This document shows, in pieces, positions 55,690 to 64,000 of a stretch of DNA of 64,000 nucleotides (position 1 is its first letter; each line of letters opens with the position of its first letter). Source of the stretch: Nageia nagi (Eukaryota > Pinophyta). The stretch is taken from positions 26,412,001-26,476,000 of the forward strand of contig JBITNC010000001.1 of assembly GCA_050084985.1 (NCBI GenBank). The letters are read 5' to 3'. The position numbers were made by a program, and so were the translations under genes. Below the pieces are notes generated by a model. The model was not told the origin of the DNA and searched no databases. It saw only the letters and a list, made by a program, of their open reading frames with translations.

Positions 55690-57260
55690 TTTTGCCCATG
55701 TCGCATGTTTTGAGGGACATGCTTTTGCATGTACCATGAAACTTGCACCCTTCTTCATGTTGCAATGTTTTGGGTCAAGTCTTGCATTTTTGGGTTTAAG
55801 CTACATCATTCATGCCCATTTTTACTTAGTCATTCCATGAAATAGCATCCCCTCCATTGCATCCCATTATCGAGGGTCATTCTGGTCATTTTGAAGTAAA
55901 TCAACATGTTTTGTGCCTGAGCACATGGTTCGAGGGACATGCTTTTTCATGTACCCAGATCGATGCGCCTTGGTGAAGGAGGTACTTTGACACTTAGCAG
56001 ATTTCAGAGGAAAATTGTCAAAACAGCCTGAGCACATGTTTTGAGGGACATGCTTTTGCATGTACCAAAACGGTGCGCCTTGTCGAAAAAAGCATTCTCA
56101 ACACTTAGTCAATTTTTTGAATAATTGGTGAAATTGGCCTAGTGCATGGTTTGAGGGACATGCTTTTGCATGTACCTAAATCGATGTGCTCTCCTTCAGG
56201 TGCGAAATTTTGGCGAAGTGGGATTTTTGACGTTCACTATGAAGAAGACTGGTGTGTTCACATGCATTGGACCTTCACTCATGCCAATCGTTGCATGACA
56301 CCTGTATGCCTGAGCAAGTCTATAAAAGGAAGGTCAGCTTCAGCATTTAGTTTGTTTGGTTGATTTCGTAGCATTGTGTTGTTCTAAGTTCAGAAAAGCA
56401 CATCCCTAAACGGTGCACCCTATTCCGGACAGTGATTTTCAACGTAATTTTCATTAAATATTAATTTGTTGCATAGGAAAGTGTGCCACGGGATTGTGCA
56501 CATGGTTTTTGGGGCATTCTTAGGCATTCATCTAGATCAGTGCGCTGGTTTCCAAATGTTTTGTCCCAAGGGTATTTATTTTTGACTAAGTATATAATCT
56601 TGTGAAGGGCCTAGGCGCCTGTTTTCTGGTACATGCTTTTCCACTCATCTAAAAAGGTGCGCCTAAAATTCTAGAGTATTGTGGAATTAAGTATTTTGAG
56701 GTGCTTGCTCTGGTAGGAGCAATGATTGTAGGACATTGTTTTGCACCCCTCCAAAAGGGTGCGACCAAGTTGCAAGGGTTTTCAAGTGTAATGAAATTTG
56801 ACTAAGACCTTTTAATGCACTAAAGTTGGCTTGCGCATGTATTTCGGGACATGCTTTTGCATGTACTCTAAAACATGTGCCCACCATCCTAGCTTCGTCA
56901 TTTGACCCCATTTTGAACCAAGTAAGAGGTGACACGTGCAAAATTGAAGGTTATATATATGAAGTCACCGCTTTATCATTTTACCACTTCATTTCATTTT
57001 GGGCTAAATTTCCTAGTCGCTCCATTTCCAGAACATGCTTAAGGACTCATCTAAATTGGTGCGCCTAGGAGAAATAAGGAATTGAGAAAGTGTCTGTGCT
57101 GCCAAAAGCCATTTTTAAGAGGTGCTTCAAGGACTTATCCGAAATGGTGCACCCAGGTCTAGATCCAAGAAATTGGCGAAGTATACATGATTATCAGGAG
57201 ACTAGTTGCATGTTTTTCAGGCAGTGAAAAAGCACGTACCCAAATCCGTGCACCCTAGGG
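55690..57260. repeat. ~110-bp tandem units with dyads in the P7 leader
   Basis: GAGGGACATGCTTTTGCATG starts near 55712, 55932, 56043 and 56153; further diverged units include GGACATGCTTTTGCATGT near 56848. Each unit holds ATGC-TTTT-GCAT, a short stem with a T loop, followed by a GGTGCGCC phrase. This matches the general design of the P4 and P9 leaders. Confidence 0.7.
56321..56330 (+). promoter_or_regulatory. Distal TATA box of P7
   Basis: AGTCTATAAAAGGAAGGTCA, about 800 bp after the palindrome, in the same context as the P4 and P9 distal TATA boxes. Confidence 0.55.
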
Positions 57261-57367
57261 ACCGTGAGCTGAAATTGTCTAAGTATTGAGAAAAGCCAAG
57301 AGTTGAAAGAATGAGAAGATAGATGGCATACATGCAGTGTGCCATGCGTAAACCCTCCATGCAACTT

Positions 57368-57378
57368 CTATAAGAGGG
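57368..57378 (+). promoter_or_regulatory. Proximal TATA box of the P7 gene
   Basis: TCTATAAGAGG, about 180 bp upstream of the 57549 start codon, aligned with the proximal TATA box of P4. Confidence 0.45.
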
Positions 57379-57548
57379 CAATCCCAGTTCATTTATGCAG
57401 GACTTTTTTACAGCTTGAACTTGGACGTTTGGCCATTTTTCTGCATTTTTTAGGACACATCCAATTTGGTGTTTGTCCATTCTTGGAGCATTCCCAACTA
57501 GAATTTCAGCTTCTTTTTGTAGTTTTCTGCATATTTTTTTTATTTGAG

Positions 57549-60500
57549 ATGATTTCTAAGGTGAGGCCTCCTCCATCCAAGACCAGAAAGATTCAAGGGC
57601 AACTTTTTGAAAGATATGTCACGGATGACCAGATGGAGATGATTTTGAGGGAAAGTAAGATAGAATTGCAAGAAAGTGAAAAACCAGAACTCCTTGAAGC
57701 CAAATTCAAGGGGAGATTCGTTTTTCATTGGTGATATAGATTGGGAAAATGTTGACCCCATCTAGACTATAACATCCATTGCCTCCATCAGCAAGGAGGA
57801 TCTGTCGGATAAAATCATCCATTCTTGTGGGCTATTCAATGCGACTATGATGCCTTTTGCTGCTTCATATCCTAATTTGTGTTAAGAAGTTTCCAAATTG
57901 TGTAAGCATGACAAAAGAGTTCTCTTGGAGACCAAAGGGAACGTGATCATGGATTTCTCTTTGAAAGGGATCGAAGCTGCCTTTGGTTGGAGAAGATATG
58001 GAGATAATTATACATTGGCCCATTCAGAAGAATTCCATGATTCCACTACTCAATCGGGAGATTATATGAGAAGATGGTTGTGTGAAGATTACCATGGCAT
58101 CCAGGGCCAGAAATTGATTAGTGCTCGTTGTCTAGAGTCATAGGTTAGGAAAATGACTCCAAATACAGGAAAGAGTTCACTGGGTTTATTACCATGATCG
58201 GCTCAGGGAGAGCTATCCGATGGAGCAGGGTAATCAGTGATGCTTTGCGCCACCAACTGGCCTACTTTGGCTCTTCTAGAAGGTTCTATATGAACTCTTA
58301 TCTTGTGCACCTGTTGTTGCATGGTAAGCTCAGGTTAAGGGAGCTTGCAGATGAAAGATATCTAGACAAGAAAGGCATCTCGGTGTAGCAAATCTATCCG
58401 AAGTGGTTGTACCGTAACAAATTCAGGCATTTCTATGAGAGAAACGACCAGTGGGAGTATGCTATTTATAAGGAAATCAAGGGAAAGTCAGTAGTCAAGA
58501 GGATCTTTGATGTTGCTGTCCAAGCCATCAATGTACATGTAGACTTCTACTTGCAGTAAATTGATCATACATACATCAGGGTCTACGGCTTTGAAGAACA
58601 GCCCTTACCTGCCAAATATGCTAGTGATAGAATGATTCCCATGGAATTTGCCAAACAATTACTATTTTTGAAGGAACGAGTGTGATGAAACGAGGATGCG
58701 ACCATCAACTTGCCCATTTGCATCGCAAGTTATGTTTGCCAAACTTGGGTTGAGGCTAATTATAGGAAGGAGATGCAACATTACGTCTTCTTTAAGGAGG
58801 TAGAAGCTAGAAACTGTGATCCTAGAGGTGTTATCGCCCGTTTCTAAAACACCACATTCCAGAAACCTGTTGTCTACAAGCACAAATCTCTGTGGAATGT
58901 GGAGAAGTACAAAAATGTACGAGATGCGGAGGAGATAACAAAGATAGATGCTCTTTTGAGTAGAAATAAGTCTCCTCTCTAGATAGAGAAGGCACCTCAG
59001 AGACCTAGAATTGTAAAGGCAAGACCTAAAGAGGTCCTGTTAAGGATCAAGACCCCTCCTCCTTCAAGCGTTGCACCTCCACAAGACAAGACATCCTTGC
59101 TTCGTATGGGGAAAAGACAAGGAGCATCAAGAGAGAACGCCTCAATAGGATAGAGTAAATGAAGTGTGGTGGCCAATGTAGCGAAGAAAAGGTAGTAGGT
59201 GATGGCTTATCTTAGAGACGTTGGTTACTATGACATCCCCTTGAGCATGCTCAAGGAAGCCTGTGGCAATGATTCCCTTGTTGAAGAAACTCCATCGAGA
59301 CCCACTCATCCTTCTGGATGTAGAGAGAATGTTCTCCCATTGCAACCAAGTTCCAGTTCTTCCAAACACTCTACTTCTTCTTCTTTTGAAGAAAGTGATG
59401 GAGAACCCGACTATACTGAAGAAGGCTCAAAAGAAGAGATAGAGAGTCAGGAAAATGATGAAGAGAGTCATGGTGAAGAAAAAAGAGAAGATGATGTTGC
59501 TAATGCAGAGTACCCCAATCAAGAGAATGTAGCTATAGGTGCTTCCGCACTTGATGACATGGAGATTGAAACTCTCCTAGATAATGATGATGACCTGTTC
59601 ATAGACATTGGGACTTATGATGAAGAAGTCTATATCGTTGGAGTAAAGTATGGCAAAGAGGTGGGTTCTTCCAAACCCTCTCTTGCTGAACATAGAAAGA
59701 GGTCACCCTTGTCTTCTTAGAAACCCTCTGTGAAGAGGACTAGCCATGAGAGATCCCCTCAGCAACGTAAGAAAGGTCTATCAACAAGTGGTGATGGCGG
59801 AGACGAAGAAGATGAAGGAGAGACTGATGAGCAGAAAAAGCAAAGGGAAGCAAGATGAGCACCATGGTAAGGAGGTTGCCCTTGTTCAAGCCACTCCAAC
59901 TAAGGAAATCAAGAAGATTAGTAAAGGTCGAGTGCTAGTGTAGAGGCTCCCTCCCAAGCCAGCAATCGAACATCCAGATCTTGACTTAGATGCCTTTAAG
60001 CACTAGCATGGCTCACAATGAAGAGATTGATCAGGACTTGAGGTCTGAGGATGAAGAAGAGCAGCTCTCCGATGGTGAGAAAGTTAGAAGCGTAGACACT
60101 TTTGTTTCTACTTCAAGAAGGAGGTGAGAAGACTCAAGAAGGAACTCACGACCAGAAGGACAATCATCAAGGAGTTCCACACTGTTAGCACCACCCTTGT
60201 AGAATTGAAAAAGCAAGCCTCGTTCCATGCAGGATGGGAATTGATGAAGGATCACTTGAAAAAAGAGATGATGGAGACCATTGAGAAGTTATCTTCTCAA
60301 GTGTATAGCCTCCTTGAAGAAGGTGTTGAGATCCGTGAGTTGAAATCCCAAATAACAACCCTCCTTGAGAAGCTCGATGGTCATCTCCCTAACGTCAACC
60401 ATTTGTAGCAAATCTTTACTGACAAACCTAAGAAGTTAGTCTATTGCCATGAATTCATGTATCAACACGACTGGTTGAAGCATGCACTGTAGAAGTGTAA

Positions 60501-60895
60501 TGTTGTTTTGAAAGTCAGGATCCCTTTGAGAAAGGAGGTAGAAGAGCAAATATGTATACCAACTCAAATTTCAAGGGGAAGACAACGTGTGTAGGAAAGA
60601 AGCGGTGTTGGCAGAGGCTCAAAATCTGATCCAGGAACATCTCGAGGCCGAGGATCTCAACTTACTAAAGGCATAGCATCCCATTCGTCATGAGAGGTAG
60701 ATGGTCATCTAGAGATTTCAGATGTAGGCTACGTCCAGGCAGATTGGAGACTATTTCAAGCAAAATGGCAGCATCGTTGGCATGGTTTCTAGGGGAGTAT
60801 GAAAGAATGTAGCGTTCTTGGAAGAGACCATTAAGTCGTACGGTCTCACCAACAAGGAATGGAAGTCCGTCGATACTGGATCAGATTTGGCCTAG
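57549..60895 (+). pseudogene. P-element long ORF, copy in P7 (about 1,115 codons)
   Basis: The start is ATG 57549 (MISKVRPPPSKTRKIQGQLF); the stop is TAG 60893-60895. Blocks: QLFERYVTDDQMEMILRES; GRFVF then a one-base shift near 57726 and [70 protein letters not shown] with [24 protein letters not shown] and HVDFYLQ, TYIRVYG; a Ser-rich then Glu/Asp-rich segment (59310-59660); a Lys-rich stretch (59800-59850); coiled coil (60124-60330); [15 protein letters not shown] and SRGV. The long acidic tract and coiled coil suggest an assembly or chromatin role, but this is only inference. At least three frame changes and several TAG/TAA stops are present. Confidence 0.75.
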
Positions 60896-62258
60896 ATTTG
60901 ATCCACTTGCAGATTCTCTCTGCGATTATCCTTTCCATTGTTTAATGCATATTGGTTGTTGTTGTTATGTTCAAAGTTTATTTATTTGATTTGACTGGTG
61001 TAGGGATGAGGTTTTGCTCCTGCCAGATCAAATCTGTTAGACTCATTTATGAATCTGACCGATGCATGGATGAGGCTATGCTCCTGCCGGTTAAGATCTT
61101 AGACATTTATTGCACATCCGACTTTGTTTTTGCATAGATTAGAGGTAGATTAGATGCATTACAGTTGTGGCATTTATATTTTATCAGTCTTCTAAATGCC
61201 ACTTGCATAGTTTTTGTAAAAGATCAGATTTTGCATTGGTATGTGTGTTGCGTCTAAGCATACCATATCAGATTTGATGCCTTTTGGGAAACACTTCTAG
61301 TGGCTTATTTGTACCCCACCTGGGCCATTTAGAAGGGGATTTTTTGCATTTGCAAAAACTAGAGGATTTTTGGCATATGATTGCATGTATGAAGATTTTG
61401 ATATATTGTTGATTGCATAAGGATTTGCTGCATAAGGGATTCTTTGCATATCATGGATGCATATTGTCACATCTCTGTTTCACTTTGAATATCACATGGA
61501 GAGTATTGCAATCAAGAAAGGAATGCTTTTGTTTGTGCTATTGAATATCATTGTGAGTTTATTTCTTTCTGGAATGGTTCTATAAAGTAAATGCTGTCAA
61601 GTTTATCATTTGTGGTATCATGCATCTTATCCTATAAGATTCTCTTGCTAGTTTTAATAGTTTTTACTGCTTAAGTGCATTCTCTTTGAAAATTGCGAGT
61701 TTTAAGAGAAGATAATTGGATATCTTTTGAAGTATATTAAGCTGTTCATTGTATGATTTGCATGTAAGTAGATGTATTCTGGGGCGTATAGCTTATCTCT
61801 CTATCATTCAGTTAGAATTTATGTATTCACATGTTGTTCATTTCCCTTCATCCCATTGCATTGAGTCTTCCATCATAGACCCTATAGCTTCTTGTTCCTG
61901 TTTGGTAGTAACTTGAGTCTTTTGCTATTTGCTGCCCAGCTTGATAAGTGAATACGTTTTCTTAAAGAATCCAGAGATGACCTACCAAGACACTGCATCA
62001 CTGGTGATATCATCATAAGTTTATTATCCATATTCCTATGCATTTATCCTTGCATTTGTGATCCTTTTTCGCTTTCGTTCACATTTGCAGTCTTTCCTCT
62101 TTGTGGAAACGAATTTCGATGGTGAATTTTCCTTGTATACGGTTAATAACATGCATCTCTATCCATTGTGCCCTAGTGCATATTCCATGTGAGCGCTTGG
62201 GGTAACCATTCCTTTCAGGAGTAAATAAGTAACGTTGTTTCCTCCGAGTCCTGTTGTT
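60896..62258 (+). other. Conserved 3' region of subfamily II (P7 copy)
   Basis: It matches 35892-37170. A GATGAGG(T/C)..TGCTCCTGCC phrase is duplicated (61005-61018 and 61069-61085), also seen twice in the inverted P4 copy at 40545-40625. The end is truncated relative to P4 and P6. Confidence 0.6.
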
Positions 62259-62545
62259 CTACACCTTTTGAGTAGCGGTTGAGGTGAGTGTTTGTGTTGT
62301 GAGGTTGCCCTACCCTGAGGCGTCTATAACATCTGCACCTTTGAATCCATCCGGTGGTATTCCGGAACTACATTCGATCTCTTTGTCGGTAGATAGCTTG
62401 TGAGAGAGCCCTTCAGTGTGGCATCCACAGATTTGATAGTGTGGTTGTTCTACAGTGGTTTTAGCAACAATATTCATCCTTTCACAACTGTGTACCCTAG
62501 TTGGCTCCTTGGAGGCCAACGTTGAGCTCTCTTGGGCTTGATATT

Positions 62546-62953
62546 TGTTGGTATGTTTTTCTTTCCTCATCTAAAACATGCACAAGACTTGGAGGAAACA
62601 ACGTTACTTGTTTTCGCTTGAAAGGACTGGTTACTGCAAGCGCTCACATGGAATATGGACCCGAGTACAGTGGATAGAGATGCATGTTGTTAATCGTATA
62701 CAAGAGAAATTCACCGTTGAAATTTTTTTCCACAAAGAGAAAAGATTGCAAGAGTGAATGAAAGCAAAGAAAGATCACAAATGCAAGGATAAATGGATAG
62801 GAATATAGACATAAGCTTATGAGAGTGTCACAGTGATGTAGTGTCGTAGCTGGTCATCTTCAGATTCCTTAAGAAAAATGTATTCACTTATCAAACTTGG
62901 AAGCAAATAACAAAGCTCAAGTTGCTACTAGACAAGCAAGAAGTTGTAGGGTT
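62546..62953 (-). mobile_element. P8: 3' end of a minus-oriented subfamily II element
   Basis: It begins TGTTGGTATGTTTTTC at 62546, as P4 does at 39413, and is the inverse of the last ~410 bp of P6 (36790-37210). The left flank is ATATT. At 62953 it is cut by the palindrome of P9 within a phrase that in P6 reads AAGACCCTACAACTTC. Confidence 0.7.
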
Positions 62954-62971
62954 TGTTGTGCCTACACAACA
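62954..62971. repeat. Terminal palindrome of P9
   Basis: TGTTGTGCCTACACAACA, one arm mismatch, followed by CCCCCC and a T run. Confidence 0.85.
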
Positions 62972-63319
62972 CCCCCCAATTTTTTTTTTGCATTTTGAGG
63001 ACTCTAAGGAAAACAAATAGGAAATTGCATGAAAGAAATTTGTCAAAGGGAATGCATATCTTTGGGACTAGTTTCGGGAACATGTTTAAACTGCATTGTC
63101 ATGGTAGTCAAGTCAAAATCATGCATTTTTAGGCCTATCGAATGTCTTTTAATGAGTCCTTTTACACCCCTCTCAAACCATGCGACCAACCTCTTCCTAC
63201 GTTTTTCATCTCTTGCATTTCATGTTTAAAGGCACCCTAAAGGACTCCATGTTGTAGGAATCCATTTGCATTTTATGTGCGTCATTTTTGGTCAAAAATG
63301 CAAAGGGAAAGGAGTCATT

Positions 63320-63745
63320 TTCAGCCTGTTGCATGTTTTGAGGGTGTGCTTTTGCACCCTCTAGAAAAGGTGCGACCAGGGTGAACATCTTCTCACACTT
63401 AGCATTTTTGTCGTTGCATTAAGTTGTCGCATGTTTTTTCATAAGAGTCCTTTTGCACCCTTTGGAAAAGGTGCGACCAAGGTGGAGATTTCTATACTTA
63501 GCATTTTCAAACTTGTTGCATGTTTTTGGATGAGTCCTTTTGCACTCACCAAAAACGGTGGGACCAGAGGAGATTTCATACTTAGCATTTTTTTTTGGAG
63601 CATTAAGGCTGTTGCATGCTATTAGGAGAGTTCTTTTGCACTCGTCCAAGAGGGTGCAACAAAGTGGAGAATACTTAGTCATTTTCTTGGGCATCAAAGC
63701 TTGTCGCATGCTTTTTGAGGTGTCCTTTTGCGCCCATCAGTGAAG
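63320..63745. repeat. Five ~93-bp tandem units with dyads in the P9 leader
   Basis: GTTGCATG/GTCGCATG starts at about 63330, 63424, 63516, 63611 and 63702, spaced 91-95 bp. Each unit ends in GGTGCGACC or a variant, complementary to the GTCGCA at its start, so each can fold as a hairpin of about 45-50 nt. Between them lies TCCTTTTGCACCC. Confidence 0.75.
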
Positions 63746-63850
63746 GAAAATTGGCTAAGTGTTGGACTTTGTTTGTTGACAAGTGGAAACTCATGCACTT
63801 GGACCTCCTTCCAAACCTATCACGTGGTGACACTTGTCCCAGCCGGAGGG

Positions 63851-63862
63851 GCTATAAAAAGG
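63851..63862 (+). promoter_or_regulatory. Distal TATA box of P9
   Basis: GGGGCTATAAAAAGGAAGTC, about 900 bp after the palindrome, with TTTCAGTTTGCAAACCTG downstream. The same text occurs inverted in P4 at 50070-50145. Confidence 0.55.
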
Positions 63863-64000
63863 AAGTCAACCCCTTTGTTTCAGTTTGCAAACCTGTCTGG
63901 GGCAGAGCGTGGGAGTAGAGAAGAAAAAGCATTCCTTCCAGGGTGTGCGACCAAGGACCACTTGTATTTTTTTGAAGTATCTTGAGATCTCAGGCGTTGG

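Larger units (their letters stand above)
55519..62258 (+). mobile_element. P7: P-family element, subfamily II, plus orientation
   Basis: About 6.74 kb. It starts with the palindrome at 55519-55536 followed by CCCCCC, then ~110-bp repeats, TATA at 56321, a second TATA at 57370, the long ORF 57549-60895 and the conserved 3' region to about 62258. The last ~45 bases before CAACA are missing compared with P4 and P6. Flanks are GAACA (55514-55518) and CTACA (62259-62263), a weak match. This is the best uninterrupted copy in which to view the whole layout. Confidence 0.8.
53506..62545 (+). mobile_element. Host LTR (TGTAACATCCCC family) carrying three insertions
   Basis: It starts TGTAACATCCCC at 53506 and matches 14034 onward. 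The LTR text is held in 53506-54213, 55502-55518 and 62259-62545. The gaps are an LTR at 54214-55501 and P7 at 55519-62258, and P8 enters at 62546. Joined, the pieces read CTTGGAACACC(T)TT..., as at 14767. The left flank is GTTCC; the right end is outside the window or beyond P9. Confidence 0.65.
62954..64000 (+). mobile_element. P9: 5' part of a subfamily II element, continues past the window
   Basis: It starts with TGTTGTGCCTACACAACA (62954-62971), then CCCCCC, ~93-bp repeats and a TATA box. No coding sequence has been reached by 64000; by analogy with P7 the start codon should lie about 1 kb further right. The left flank is GGGTT (62949-62953). Confidence 0.75.

Noticed and set aside
63320-63745. 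CRISPR-like regular repeats
   Set aside because: Units are imperfect, contiguous and about 93 bp, without uniform repeats and unique spacers, and lie in a eukaryotic transposon leader.
52058-64000. Next SKI2 exon (V-V-F-D-A-L-R-K, motif VI)
   Set aside because: Looked for in all plus-strand frames; no match seen, so it must lie beyond the window.

Overview
The window is a stretch of plant nuclear DNA, most likely from a conifer or another large-genome gymnosperm. That is inferred from very long introns packed with old, nested retroelements; no species marker was seen. One host gene is recognisable: the plus-strand SKI2-type DExH-box RNA helicase (plant SKI2/DExH11), the exosome cofactor of the cytoplasmic SKI complex. 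Nine coding exons lie between 11781 and 52057. They total only about 1.29 kb of coding sequence in 40 kb, running from just before the helicase core to motif V. The 5' exons lie left of the window, and the exons for motif VI and the C-terminus lie right of 64000. Introns range from 99 bp to 19.6 kb. Exon 20965-21064, which carries Walker A, is 2 nt short of the expected length, so the conceptual frame is broken there. 

Nearly everything else is intronic mobile DNA. The most notable material is a family of TG...CA elements, called here P elements (P1-P9; unrelated to Drosophila P), that I cannot assign to a known group. In gene orientation each starts with an 18-bp perfect or near-perfect palindrome (TGTTGTGC-NN-GCACAACA) next to a C-tract. 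A leader made of tandem repeats follows, with a period of about 183 bp in subfamily I and about 93-110 bp in subfamily II. Next come one or two TATA boxes, a single reading frame of about 1,100 codons encoding a protein with no RT, integrase, protease or transposase motif that I can recognise, then about 1.3 kb of conserved 3' DNA, ending in ...CAACA. Insertions make 5-bp target duplications. P4 (39413-51074, ATACA duplication) splits the dimerisation domain of an older hAT transposase pseudogene, which fixes its ends to the base. 

Layout. 1-11097: P1 nested in P2, left of the first visible SKI2 exon. 11103-11888: native intron and exon. 11889-20964: intron with solo LTRs and P3. 20965-25007: four exons and a 3.1-kb intron with LTR debris. 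25008-31325: intron with a decayed gag fragment and a complete-ended hAT element (27417-29902, perfect 8-bp duplication). 31326-32374: three exons. 32375-52003: a 19.6-kb intron with an LTR/gag remnant, P6, solo LTRs and the four-level nest hAT > P4 > P5 > solo LTR. 52004-52057: the last exon seen. 52058-64000: intron with an LTR that holds P7 and P8, P8 itself being interrupted by P9. 

All P-element genes carry stops or frameshifts, so nothing here need be active now. The same protein architecture recurs in five copies, and P1 keeps one uninterrupted frame phase over 3.4 kb, which suggests past selection on the protein.
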